Shown here piece after piece: positions 8,580-17,716 of a stretch of DNA of 36,989 nucleotides. Source of the stretch: Betaproteobacteria bacterium. GTDB taxonomy: Bacteria; Pseudomonadota; Gammaproteobacteria; Burkholderiales; SG8-41. The notes beneath the pieces were generated by a model. The model was not told where the DNA came from, did no database searches, and saw only the letters and a program-made list of their open reading frames with translations. A program made the translations under genes and the position numbers. Numbering within the stretch: position 1 is the first letter of the stretch; each line of letters begins with the position of its first letter. The stretch lies in contig JANXSE010000094.1 of assembly GCA_025356695.1 (NCBI GenBank), positions 1 through 36,989 of the forward strand. Reading direction: 5' to 3'.

Positions 8580-10372
8580 ATGAATTTGCGCCAACTGCCG
8601 AAGGCGGAAATATTGCGCGCACCGGCGATGGCCGTCGCTTCACACAGAAATCCCTGCACGCAGGAACCGTCCTCGAGTATCAGCGTGCCGATGCCGAGCG
8701 GCGCTGGAATCTCAGCGACGAAACTGCCGTAGTGTGCAACCGGCATGCGCCAGACCTCGACTTCGATGCGATGTCCTGCTCCTGCTGCGCAGCGTACGAG
8801 TCCGGGTTTGGGCGGCGTCGTCTCCGGCAGCAAATAGAACTGATAGTTGGGGGCGGTACGCGTGGCGCGTTCAAGCTGCGCACTGCGTTCGGTCAGCTGC
8901 TGGTTCAGCGGCATGCCTGAGAGATGCGCGCCGACAACCGCGACGCGCACCATGGCGTCACCTCCGTCATCACGCCAGCTACGCGCTGCCGCAGGCTGCA
9001 CAAATTGCGTCGCGCCCAGAGGGAGGCCACTGGCGTGCTGCAAACGGTCACCGAGTTCGCACAACAACGGTTCGCTGTGCGCCGGCGCGATCAGCGTGAT
9101 ACCGTTGGGCAGGCCATCCTTGCGCATGCCGGCGGGCACGGCGATGGCGGCGAGATCGAGCAGGTTGACGAAGTTGGTGTAGTAACCGAGATTCGAATTG
9201 AGTTTGAGCGGATCGGCCTCGACCTGCGCGACGGTGTAAATCGTCGGCGCGGTCGGTACCGCCAGTATGTCGATTTTCGCGAACCCGGCGGCGGCGCGGC
9301 GCCTGAGTTCTTCAAGACGGTAGAGTGCTTTAAAGGTATCGCTGGCGGTATGCGCGCTCGCACTGCCGATGATGTCGCGCGTGACCGGCAGCATGGCGTC
9401 GCCGTGTTGCGCGAAAAAATCGCCGATCGCCGCCATGCGTTCGGCGATCCACGGGCCCTGATACAGCAGTGCGGCAGTTTCGCGCAACGGGCTGTAATCG
9501 ATTTCGACCGCTGTGGCGCCGGCCGCGACGATGCGCTGGACAGCCAGTTCGAACAGGCGTTTGCTTTCCGTGTCGCCGCAGAACTCAAGCTGATCTGCGC
9601 GCGGCACGCCGCAGCGCAGGCCGTTTGCCGGCAGATGCAGCGATGGTTGCGGCGGGCGTGAATACACATCGGCGGCATCGAAGCCGCGCGCTACCGAAAA
9701 TACATCTGCGGCATCCGATACGGTCAGCGCGAAAATGGAAACGCAGTCGAGCGAGCGGCAGGCCGGCACCACGCCGGCGGTGCTGAGCAGGCCGCGGGTC
9801 GGTTTGAGGCCGACGATATTGTTGAAGCCGGCCGGCACGCGGCCGGAACCCGCGGTGTCGGTGCCGATTGCAAAGCTGACGAGATTCAGCGCGACGGCAA
9901 TGGCGGAGCCGGAACTCGAACCGCCGGAAATATAGGCCGGGTTGAAAGCGTTAAGACCGGCGCCGTAGGGCGAGCGTGTGCCGACGAGGCCGGTGGCAAA
10001 CTGGTCTAGATTGGTTTTGCCGATCAGGATGGCGCCGGCGTCGAGCAGGCGCTGCACGACGGTGGCATGGCGCGGCGCCACGTAACTGTAGGCAGGGCAG
10101 GCCGCGGTGGTCGGCAGGCCGGCAACATCGATGTTGTCTTTGACGGCGAAGGGAATGCCATACAAAGGCAGGGCGCGTGCCGTAGCGTCCGCTTCAAGCG
10201 CCTGTGCGCGTGCGAGAACGGCGGCGTCGGGCACACGGCAGATCCAGGCGTGATGACGGTCGCCGTCGCCGGCGGCGGCGAGCACGTCGCGGGCGAGTGT
10301 GGTGGGTGTAAGTTCGCCACTGCGCAGGCGATCACGCAGCACGGACAGGGCAAGGTTATAGTGGACGGGCAT
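8567..10372 (-). CDS. atzF: Allophanate hydrolase
   Basis: The 601-residue product has the family's normal length and two-domain plan. The N-terminal amidase-signature domain carries Lys78 in FAVKDN, the cis-Ser near 153 in ISGGSSSGSA and the nucleophile Ser176 in GTDTAGSGRVP. The C-terminal domain (about 470-601) has MVRVAVVGAHLSGMPLNQQL, LPETTPPKPGLVR, VEVWRMPVAHYGSF and GTLILEDG, all typical of allophanate hydrolases and absent from ordinary amidases. The enzyme splits allophanate to ammonia and carbon dioxide in the cytoplasm, usually after urea carboxylase or in s-triazine breakdown. No urea carboxylase gene is adjacent. The start at ATG 10372 was chosen by homology; the frame is open upstream. 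A nitrogen role fits the sigma-54 importer operon nearby. Confidence 0.92.
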   Translation of the reverse strand: MPVHYNLALSVLRDRLRSGELTPTTLARDVLAAAGDGDRHHAWICRVPDAAVLARAQALEADATARALPLYGIPFAVKDNIDVAGLPTTAACPAYSYVAPRHATVVQRLLDAGAILIGKTNLDQFATGLVGTRSPYGAGLNAFNPAYISGGSSSGSAIAVALNLVSFAIGTDTAGSGRVPAGFNNIVGLKPTRGLLSTAGVVPACRSLDCVSIFALTVSDAADVFSVARGFDAADVYSRPPQPSLHLPANGLRCGVPRADQLEFCGDTESKRLFELAVQRIVAAGATAVEIDYSPLRETAALLYQGPWIAERMAAIGDFFAQHGDAMLPVTRDIIGSASAHTASDTFKALYRLEELRRRAAAGFAKIDILAVPTAPTIYTVAQVEADPLKLNSNLGYYTNFVNLLDLAAIAVPAGMRKDGLPNGITLIAPAHSEPLLCELGDRLQHASGLPLGATQFVQPAAARSWRDDGGDAMVRVAVVGAHLSGMPLNQQLTERSAQLERATRTAPNYQFYLLPETTPPKPGLVRCAAGAGHRIEVEVWRMPVAHYGSFVAEIPAPLGIGTLILEDGSCVQGFLCEATAIAGARNISAFGSWRKFIAAV

Positions 10373-10485
10373 GATGTTCTTTATCGCATAATCTGCGTGG
10401 AGTAAGCAATGCGCATGCCAAACCGGTGCGGATGGCGCGGCGCTTGCTTTGATGATGTCATCGGTTGAATCGGCGGGGACGTAAT

Positions 10486-11313
10486 TTGAACAGCGTGTAT
10501 CGCGGCATGGACACGGCGGCGCTCGATACGGCGTACGACAACACACGCGCCGTTGCCGACAGCGCGCGCCTGCTGGCGGCATTCGATGCGCGCAGTGCGG
10601 AACTGCGGCGCACCCGCGCCACCGCGCTCGATCTGCGTTACGGTACTGCGCCGCGCAACCGTATCGATTATTTTGCCGGCGCCCGGGGTGCACCGCTGCT
10701 GGTCTTCATCCACGGCGGTTACTGGCAGATGCGTGCCAAGGAAACGTTTTCGTTTGTCGCCGAAGGGCCGCTCGCGCATGGCATACACGTCGCCGTGATC
10801 GGTTACACACTGGCGCCTGACATCACGCTTGACGGCATTATCGGCGAAGTGCGCGCGGCAATCGCGTGGCTGGCCGCGCATGCGCACGCATACGGCGCGG
10901 ATGTTTCGCGTATTTATGTTTCGGGCTGGTCGGCCGGCGGCCATCTCACGGCGATGTGCATGGCCGAGCCGGCGGTGCGCGGCGGGCTCGCCATCAGCGG
11001 CATCTACGATCTCGAACCCATGCGCCGGTGTTATCTCAATGCAAAGCTTGGTTTGAATGCGGACGATGTTGAACGCCTGAGCCCGCTGTATCAATTGCAG
11101 AGCGTGGCTGCGCCGCTGATGATTGCCTATGGGGCTGCCGAACTGCCCGAACTGCAGCGCCAGTCGCAGGACTATGCAGCGGCACGCGCGGCGGCCGGCT
11201 TGCCGGGACGAGCGCTGCGTATCGATGCCTGCAATCATTTCACCATACTGGAGCAACTTACCGGCGCTGACGGCGCGCTGACGCGTCTTCTGCTGGAGTT
11301 GGTCTCCATTTAG
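10486..11313 (+). CDS. Alpha/beta hydrolase, arylformamidase-like
   Basis: The product is about 275 residues, read from TTG 10486 because GGGGA lies seven bases upstream; GTG 10495 or ATG 10507 are alternatives. The N-terminus (YRGMDTAALDTAYDN) resembles the usual start of kynurenine formamidase-like esterases. FIHGGYW at about 75-80 provides the oxyanion hole, GWSAGG at about 147-152 the nucleophilic Ser149, and ACNHFTILE near the end the catalytic His. Such enzymes deformylate N-formylkynurenine or hydrolyse related amides and esters. The gene diverges from allophanate hydrolase and precedes the ABC importer operon, so it may deformylate or hydrolyse a nitrogenous compound taken up by that importer; that is inference. 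Confidence 0.82.
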   Translation: MNSVYRGMDTAALDTAYDNTRAVADSARLLAAFDARSAELRRTRATALDLRYGTAPRNRIDYFAGARGAPLLVFIHGGYWQMRAKETFSFVAEGPLAHGIHVAVIGYTLAPDITLDGIIGEVRAAIAWLAAHAHAYGADVSRIYVSGWSAGGHLTAMCMAEPAVRGGLAISGIYDLEPMRRCYLNAKLGLNADDVERLSPLYQLQSVAAPLMIAYGAAELPELQRQSQDYAAARAAAGLPGRALRIDACNHFTILEQLTGADGALTRLLLELVSI

Positions 11314-11331
11314 GTGCGCCCGCTTCAATCA

Positions 11332-11368
11332 GGTGCACCAAAATACTTCGCGCACCAATAGTGGGCGC
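11332..11368. promoter_or_regulatory. Candidate NtrC-type half sites upstream of the sigma-54 promoter
   Basis: The palindrome GGTGCACC (11332-11339), continuing into AAAAT, matches the left half of the enterobacterial NtrC site TGCACC-N5-GGTGCA. A second GCACC stands at 11352-11356, with an imperfect right half GGGCGC at 11363-11368. They lie roughly 70-100 bases upstream of the expected sigma-54 transcription start, a normal distance for enhancer binding. Neither site is a complete match, so this is a candidate only. Confidence 0.4.
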
Positions 11369-11408
11369 ATTCTTATCCGGATTCGTGCAAAGCCCCGCTG
11401 TATCAGCA

Positions 11409-11424
11409 TGGCACGCCGCTTGCG
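11409..11424 (+). promoter_or_regulatory. Sigma-54 (RpoN) promoter of the ABC importer operon
   Basis: The sequence TGGCACGCCGCTTGCG matches the sigma-54 consensus TGGCACG-N4-TTGCW almost fully. GG at 11410-11411 and GC at 11422-11423 have the required ten bases between them. Transcription should begin near 11435, leaving a leader of about 38 bases before the binding-protein gene. Sigma-54 genes need an enhancer-binding activator, and possible NtrC-like half sites lie just upstream. Confidence 0.75.
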
Positions 11425-11472
11425 TAGCAGGTTGAGTACGCCTGCAACCGGGCGATCTGACAGGAGAGAGTC

Positions 11473-12429
11473 ATGCTGAAGAGCAAATCTATCGTGGTTT
11501 CGTTGTGGGCCGCCGCAGTGCTGGCAATGGGGTTGAGTGCGCCGGTGTGGTCGGCGGACCGGGTGATCAAAGTCGGCACGCTGAAACTGATCCACGCCAT
11601 CACGCCGTACTTCTACGAAAAATTCACGCCGCCCGGTTACAAGATCGAGGTGTTTCCGTATGAAACGCCGACCGACGGCAAGAACGCCGTGGTGACGCGC
11701 TCGGTGGATTTCGGCACTTACGGTCTTGCCGCCGCCACGCTCGGTGGCGCGGCCGGTGAACCGGTGGTCATCATCGGTGCGCAGTGCAACCGCGGTATGG
11801 CAGTGGTCTCGGGGGTGAACTCCGGCATCAGCACGATCAAGGACCTCAAGGGCAAGAAGGTCGCCATTCTGCCGGGCTCGACGCAGGAGGTGGTGATCCT
11901 CGACCGCCTGAAGATGGAAGGCCTGTCGATCAAGGACATCCAGCCGATCCGCGTCGCCTTCAGCGACATGCCGGCGGCACTCGAACGCGGCGATATCGAC
12001 GCCTATGTCGGCGCCGAACCAGGGCCGTCAATCAGCCTCGCCAAGGGGGTTGGCAAGATTGTCGAGTACCCGTACAGCACGCCGACCGGTTCGGTCAACA
12101 TGGTGATGACAACGCATGAAAGTATGACGAAGGAAAATCCGGAACTGGTGAAAGTGTTCCTGACCATCCATCGCAAGGCCACCGAATACGCGATGGCCAA
12201 CCGCGCGGCCTTCGTCGAGATGGCGGCGCAGAAACTCGGTCAGCCGAAACCGACCATCGAAATCGCCGCACCCAATGTGGAGTTGACGTGGAATGTCGAT
12301 GCCGACTGGGTGACGCGTGCCAAGTACTACGGCTCGGAAATGCTCGACAAGAAACAGATCCGCGCGCTGCCCGATTACACCAAATTCATCGACACCAGTT
12401 TCGTCAGCGCGCTGGCGAAAACAAAATAG
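11473..12429 (+). CDS. ABC transporter substrate-binding protein (NrtA/SsuA/TauA-like)
   Basis: The 318-residue product starts at ATG 11473 with CAGGAGAGAG just upstream. A Sec signal peptide (residues 1-28, ending VWSADR) is followed by the fold of nitrate/sulfonate/taurine-type binding proteins: VIKVGTLKLIHAITPYFYEK, STIKDLKGKKVAILPGSTQE and ALERGDIDAYVGAEPGPSI. There is no lipobox, so it should be a free periplasmic protein. It heads a three-gene operon with permease and ATPase genes, nine bases and then an eight-base overlap apart. The ligand is unknown; the sigma-54 promoter and adjacent allophanate hydrolase favour a nitrogen-containing compound over a sulfonate. Confidence 0.9.
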   Translation: MLKSKSIVVSLWAAAVLAMGLSAPVWSADRVIKVGTLKLIHAITPYFYEKFTPPGYKIEVFPYETPTDGKNAVVTRSVDFGTYGLAAATLGGAAGEPVVIIGAQCNRGMAVVSGVNSGISTIKDLKGKKVAILPGSTQEVVILDRLKMEGLSIKDIQPIRVAFSDMPAALERGDIDAYVGAEPGPSISLAKGVGKIVEYPYSTPTGSVNMVMTTHESMTKENPELVKVFLTIHRKATEYAMANRAAFVEMAAQKLGQPKPTIEIAAPNVELTWNVDADWVTRAKYYGSEMLDKKQIRALPDYTKFIDTSFVSALAKTK

Positions 12430-12438
12430 TCGGACCGC

Positions 12439-13216
12439 ATGATGCAGTCGCTCAAACACTGGTTGATACCGCTGATCGTGCCGGTCGCGTTGGTGGCGGC
12501 CTGGCACGTCGGCGTGCGCGTCAGCGGCACGCGGCTGATCCCGCTGCCGCAGGACGTCTGCATCATGCTCTACGACCTGGCCTTTGGCGGCATCTACGAC
12601 GATGCCTTCAGCGGCACCCTGCACATTCATTTCTGGAAATCGGTGCAGCGGGTTTACGGCGGATTTTTTGCCGCGGCGCTGGTCGGCATTCCGCTGGGGT
12701 TGATGGTGGGACGCATTCCCTTCGTGCGCAAGCTGATCGATCCGACGTTGCAGATCCTGCGGCCGGTCCCGGTCACCGCATGGCTGCCGCTGTCGATGAT
12801 TTTTTTCGGTCTCGGACCGAACGCGGCGATTTTTCTGGTTTTCCTCGGTGCCTTTTATCCGATTGTGCTGAACACCACCTTCGGCGTGCGTTCGGTCGAC
12901 AACAAACTGTTCGAAGCCGCCTCCATGCTCGGCTGCACCGGCGGTTCGTTGTTCCGTCAGGTGGTGCTGCCGGCGGCCACGCCGTCGATTTTCAATGGCT
13001 TGCGCCTCGGTCACGGCTTTTCCTGGATCCTGATCGTCGTCGGCGAAATGACCGGCGTGCCGCAGGGCCTGGGCGCAGTGATCATGGACGGCCGCACGCT
13101 GTCGCGAACGGATCTGGTGATCGCCGGCATGATCGTCATCGGCATCGCCGGTTTCGTCACCGACCGTTTGATCGTGGCCTTGAACAACCGTTTGCTGCGC
13201 TGGAGCCCGCAACACA

Positions 13217-13224
<8 letters not shown>
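12439..13224 (+). CDS. ABC transporter permease (SsuC/TauC-like)
   Basis: This 261-residue integral membrane protein has about six hydrophobic segments and the cytoplasmic EAA loop EAASMLGCTGGSLFRQVVLP (residues about 154-173), which contacts the ATPase. The family is the nitrate/sulfonate/bicarbonate importer permease group and works as a homodimer. A second ATG immediately follows the first (12442), so the exact start is uncertain by one codon. The gene follows the binding-protein gene by nine bases and overlaps the ATPase gene by eight bases, giving a conventional importer operon. Confidence 0.92.
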
Positions 13225-14026
<802 letters not shown>

Positions 14027-14028
14027 AA

Positions 14029-14970
14029 TTATTTCTTCACGAGTTTGGTGACACGCCAGTTCAGCGTGTCGGCAACGTACATTTCGTTCTTCGCGGTCAT
14101 GGCGATGAAGTGCGCCTCGCCATATTGGCCCAATGCCTTACCCTGCGAACCGGTGATGCCGAGTACCTTGCCGTTCATGTCGAGCTGAATGATCTGCCCG
14201 GCGTGGCCGTTGGCCAGCCATACACTGCCGCTCTGGATGACGAGGCCGCAGGGCGTGCCAAAGAGCGGCCATTCCTTTAAGAAGTTGCCGTCGGCATCGA
14301 AAATCTGGATGCGTTTGTTACCGCGGTCGGCGATGTAAACGAGGCCTTTGTCATCGACAGCAACGCCATGCGGCGCGTCGAACTCGCCCGGCCCCGTGCC
14401 GCGTTTGCCCCAGCTCTTCAGATGATTGCCGTTTTTGTCGAAGCGCAGTACACGGTTCTCACCCTTGCCGCCGTGGCCCTGCGTGATGTAGATGTCGCCA
14501 TTACCGGCAATCGCGATGTCGTTGGGTTCGGTGAACAGCCGCAGCGGCGTCACCGGATGCCATTCGCCCGCGGTGCCTTTCACGCCGAGCACCATCTGGA
14601 TGCGGCCCTCGCGGTTAAATTTGTAGACGACGTGGTCGCCGCCGTCGGTGGCCCAGATGTTGTCCTCGGCATCGATGCGCAGGCCGTGCGGCCGCGCGAA
14701 CAGGCCCTCGCCGAAGGCGCGGATGAATTTGCCGCTGGCATCGAACTCCATCAGCGGCTGCGGGCCGCGGTTGAGCACGATGATGTTGCCTTTGGAATTG
14801 ACCGCCACGCTGGAGGTCGAGCCGAAATTCACGTGCGCCGGCAGATTGAACACATCGGCCACCGGGCGGTAATCGAGTTCGGGCAGATTGGCCGAGCGCT
14901 GCATCGGCGCGGGTTGTGCGTATGCAACGCCGGTAAACACGAACATCAAGGCGAACAGGACGTTTCTCAT
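14029..14970 (-). CDS. Secreted NHL-repeat beta-propeller protein
   Basis: The 313-residue product has a signal peptide (residues 1-18, VAYAQ) and at least five NHL-type repeats, for example LFARPHGLRIDAEDNIWATD, TEPNDIAIAGNGDIYITQG, EFDAPHGVAVDDKGLVYIAD and RGNKRIQIFDADGNFLKEW. It resembles the propeller of peptidyl-alpha-hydroxyglycine alpha-amidating lyases, but a catalytic role cannot be claimed from sequence alone. It should be periplasmic. The start is ATG 14970 with a GAGGAG-type site seven bases upstream. It follows the asparaginase-like gene by nine bases, so the two are co-transcribed; how they work together is unknown. Confidence 0.85.
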   Translation of the reverse strand: MRNVLFALMFVFTGVAYAQPAPMQRSANLPELDYRPVADVFNLPAHVNFGSTSSVAVNSKGNIIVLNRGPQPLMEFDASGKFIRAFGEGLFARPHGLRIDAEDNIWATDGGDHVVYKFNREGRIQMVLGVKGTAGEWHPVTPLRLFTEPNDIAIAGNGDIYITQGHGGKGENRVLRFDKNGNHLKSWGKRGTGPGEFDAPHGVAVDDKGLVYIADRGNKRIQIFDADGNFLKEWPLFGTPCGLVIQSGSVWLANGHAGQIIQLDMNGKVLGITGSQGKALGQYGEAHFIAMTAKNEMYVADTLNWRVTKLVKK

Positions 14971-14979
14971 GCAATCTCC

Positions 14980-15972
14980 TCAGTAGGTATCGAACCGCTT
15001 TTGAATTTCATCGGGATCGTTTGTTTTGGTCAGCGCCAGTGAAAGCAGGATCGCCGCCTTGTGCGGCGGCAGATTGTCGGCCGCGACCATGCCTGTTTCG
15101 CTCCAGTTGTTTTCGCGCAGTACGCGGCCTTCGCCGACGCGTGAACTTTGCACGACGACGGCGCGTCTGGCGGCGACGATTGCATTGATTTCGGCCGCAA
15201 GATTGCCGGTCGAACCGGCGCCCGAGCCGGCGATGACGATGCCACGCGCGCCGCCGGCCAGTGCCGCTTCGGCCAGCCCGGCGCGGCAGCCGGCATGCAC
15301 GTAGAGCACATCGACCGCCGGCATCTGGGTAATGGCGTTGATGTCGAATTCGCTGTCCGCCGTATGCCGCCGCAACGGCGCGCGGTAATAGACGACACGG
15401 TCGGGATCGGCGTAACCGAGCAGCCCGATGTCGCGGCTGCGGAAAGTCTGCACGCGATAGGTGTTCGTTTTCGTGACTTCGCGCGCAGCGTTGATTTCGT
15501 CATTCATCACGACGACTACACCCTTGCCGCGGGTTTCGGTGGCGACGGCAACGCGCACTGCATTGAACAGATTGAGCGGCCCATCGGTCGATAGCGCCGT
15601 ATACGGCCGTTGCGCGCCGGTGACGACGACGGGTTTGTCGCTGCGCACCGTCAGATTGAGAAAATACGCGGTCTCTTCGAGACTGTTGGTGCCTTGCACG
15701 AAGATGACGCCGTCGACCTCGTCGCCCTTGAGTATCTTGTCGATTTTGACGGCGAGCCGGCGCAGTTCGTCGTGGGTGGCGATCTCCTGGGGATTGCCGG
15801 CGTCGACATCAATGTCGGCCAGTGCGCCGAGTTCGGGCAGCGTCGGCAGCAGTTCTTCGCCGGTCATGCGCGGTTTGCCGCTGCGGCCGTAGCGCGTGAA
15901 ATCCATGCGGTCGCTGCCGCGGCTGTGCAGCGTGCCGGGTGCGATCATCAGGCGCAGGCGTGGCTTCGGCAT
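14980..15972 (-). CDS. Asparaginase-family protein with altered catalytic motif
   Basis: The 330-residue protein has the asparaginase/glutaminase fold. Thr14 in APGTLHS occupies the place of the N-terminal nucleophile of TGGTIA. GVIFVQGTNSLEETAYFL (Thr95) stands in place of HGTDTMEETAYFL, TGAQRPYTALSTDGPLNL is well conserved, and Lys168 in VTKTN corresponds to the catalytic Lys. The Asp of the Thr-Asp pair is Asn96 here, and the usual substrate-binding serine region reads DAGNPQE. True asparaginase activity is therefore doubtful, or the substrate may differ. No signal peptide is seen, so it is cytoplasmic. It is the first gene of a two-gene operon with the NHL protein. Confidence 0.85.
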   Translation of the reverse strand: MPKPRLRLMIAPGTLHSRGSDRMDFTRYGRSGKPRMTGEELLPTLPELGALADIDVDAGNPQEIATHDELRRLAVKIDKILKGDEVDGVIFVQGTNSLEETAYFLNLTVRSDKPVVVTGAQRPYTALSTDGPLNLFNAVRVAVATETRGKGVVVVMNDEINAAREVTKTNTYRVQTFRSRDIGLLGYADPDRVVYYRAPLRRHTADSEFDINAITQMPAVDVLYVHAGCRAGLAEAALAGGARGIVIAGSGAGSTGNLAAEINAIVAARRAVVVQSSRVGEGRVLRENNWSETGMVAADNLPPHKAAILLSLALTKTNDPDEIQKRFDTY

Positions 15973-16128
15973 ACGGTGTCCTCCGTGCAGATCGCGGTCG
16001 CGTGCATGGCGCTGCCGTCGTCTTGCGATGCGAATACCTTACCACGATCCGTGGCGCCTGCCCGCGCGGCCCGCGCCAAGCGCATAACGCATAAAATACG
16101 GCCTTTAGCGCAAACGCCGGGGGAGAGC

Positions 16129-16845
16129 ATGAGCGATTTCGAATTCAAGGTCAGCCGCGACGGCGCCATTGCGCGCGTTGATCTCAACCGTCCGGAGGAG
16201 GGCAACGCGATGACGCGCGGCATGATGGTGCAGTTCGCCGGCCTCATGCGCGAACTCGGCAGCGACAGCAGCGTCAACGTGGTTGCCATCGAGGCGCGCG
16301 GCCCGCATTTCTGCCGCGGTCGCGACGGCAAGGGCGAGTCGCGCGCCGGCATGACGCCGTATGAAGTGCGCGTCAAGATGATGGGCGCGGTACTCGGCAG
16401 CTATCAGGCCATTGCCGAGGTGCCGGTGCCGGTGGTGGCGCTGGTGCACGCCGATGCGCTTGGTTTCGGTGCGGCACTGGCGGTCGGCAGCGACATCACG
16501 CTCGCCGCATCCGGTGCCGGTTTCGCCTTTCCCGAAATCGAACACGACATTCCGCCAACCATGGCGATGTGCGCGGCACTCGGCAAGGTCAATTCGAAGG
16601 CGCTGAGCTGGCTGATCTATTCGGCGGAAAAAATCAGCGCCGAACGTGCTGCGGCCATCGGGCTGGCGAGCAAGGTATTACCGCAGGCGAGTTTTGCTGC
16701 TGATGCCGATGCCTTCCTCAAAACGCTCGCTTCGCGGCCGCGCCTCGTGCTCGAAACGATCAAGCGTTATCAATCGCGGGCCGAACACCTGACGCCGGAG
16801 ATGGCCTCCGAATATGCCGGCACGCTGCTGGCGCTGGTGCGCTAG
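16129..16845 (+). CDS. Enoyl-CoA hydratase/isomerase (crotonase) family protein
   Basis: The 238-residue product starts at ATG 16129, just after GGGGGAGAG; the frame is open upstream but homology begins here. Crotonase features are VDLNRPEEGNAMTRGMM, VNVVAIEARGPHFCRGRDG (first oxyanion-hole region), VPVVALVHADALGFGAALAVGSDITLA (second) and AGFAFPEIEHDIPP. The family converts acyl-CoA thioesters by hydration, isomerisation or cleavage in the cytoplasm. The catalytic glutamates of classical hydratases are not clearly placed, so the reaction is open. An amidohydrolase gene follows 51 bases downstream, suggesting a shared breakdown pathway. Confidence 0.87.
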   Translation: MSDFEFKVSRDGAIARVDLNRPEEGNAMTRGMMVQFAGLMRELGSDSSVNVVAIEARGPHFCRGRDGKGESRAGMTPYEVRVKMMGAVLGSYQAIAEVPVPVVALVHADALGFGAALAVGSDITLAASGAGFAFPEIEHDIPPTMAMCAALGKVNSKALSWLIYSAEKISAERAAAIGLASKVLPQASFAADADAFLKTLASRPRLVLETIKRYQSRAEHLTPEMASEYAGTLLALVR

Positions 16846-16896
16846 GCGCAACGCTGCACTGTTTCATTTCGATCTTTCGTTCAGAAGAGGTTCACG

Positions 16897-17712
16897 ATGC
16901 CCGCAGCAGATTGTCATTTTCATATTTTTGACCCGGCGCGTTTTCCCTATCAGGCTAGCGCCGATTACACGCCGCACCCCTCGCAGGCCGGCACCGCAGA
17001 CAACGTGCTGGCGGTGTTCGATGCGCACGGCATTACGCACGGGCTGGCGGTGGGGGCGGGACCGTATGGCGACGACAACAGCTGTCTGCTCGACGGCATC
17101 GCGCGTTCCAAAGGGCGGCTGAAGGGCATCGCACTGGTCAAACACGATGTCTCCGAAAAGGAGATTGCGCGGCTCAACGACGGCGGCGTGGTCGGCGTGC
17201 GCATCAATCTGCACAATCAGGGTATGGCGCTGCTTCACGATGCGCGTGCGCCCGCACTGCTGGCCAAGTTGAAGGCGGCCAACTGGTTCTGCCAGATCCA
17301 GTGCCAGAAAGACCAACTGGCCGAGGCGATGCCGATTCTGCAAAAAGCCGGCGTGCGCGTGATGATCGACCATTGCGGCCGCAGCGATCCGCTGACAACG
17401 CAGACGAGCGCCGGTTTCAAGGCGCTGCTCGAACTCGGCCGCAGCGGCAACGGCGTGATCAAGATTTCGGGGCCGTTCCGCTTTTCGCATCAACCCTGGC
17501 CGCATGCCGACACCAATGCGGTCGTGCACCAGTTGATCGAGGCATTTACGCCGGACAATTGCGTGTGGGGTTCGGACTGGCCGTTCGTGCGGCTGGATTT
17601 GCGCGTGGACTACGGCCCGACGCGCGCGGTGTTCGACCGTTGGGTGCCGGATGCGAAAGTGCGGCAGAAGATCCTGTGGGACACGCCGGCGCGCCTGTTC
17701 GGCTTCAAATGA
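16897..17712 (+). CDS. Amidohydrolase, 2-pyrone-4,6-dicarboxylate hydrolase-like
   Basis: The 271-residue product is a TIM-barrel amidohydrolase of the amidohydrolase-2 group. ADCHFHIFDP at the N-terminus gives the metal-binding HxH, FPYQASADYTP is the loop seen in LigI-like lactonases, and VMIDHCGR, IKISGPFRFS and CVWGSDWPFVRL are the later strands, with the catalytic Asp in GSDWP. LigI opens the lactone ring of 2-pyrone-4,6-dicarboxylate in lignin aromatic breakdown; other members hydrolyse related lactones. It starts at ATG 16897 and lies between a crotonase and a secreted hydrolase gene, with four bases to the latter. The assignment to the family is good; the exact substrate is not. Confidence 0.87.
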   Translation: MPAADCHFHIFDPARFPYQASADYTPHPSQAGTADNVLAVFDAHGITHGLAVGAGPYGDDNSCLLDGIARSKGRLKGIALVKHDVSEKEIARLNDGGVVGVRINLHNQGMALLHDARAPALLAKLKAANWFCQIQCQKDQLAEAMPILQKAGVRVMIDHCGRSDPLTTQTSAGFKALLELGRSGNGVIKISGPFRFSHQPWPHADTNAVVHQLIEAFTPDNCVWGSDWPFVRLDLRVDYGPTRAVFDRWVPDAKVRQKILWDTPARLFGFK

Positions 17713-17716
17713 ACGT

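Noticed and set aside
10381..11328. Minus-strand open frame of 315 codons opposite the arylformamidase-like gene
   Set aside because: Antisense to a gene with HGGYW and GWSAGG motifs; the frame shows only arginine- and alanine-rich sequence.
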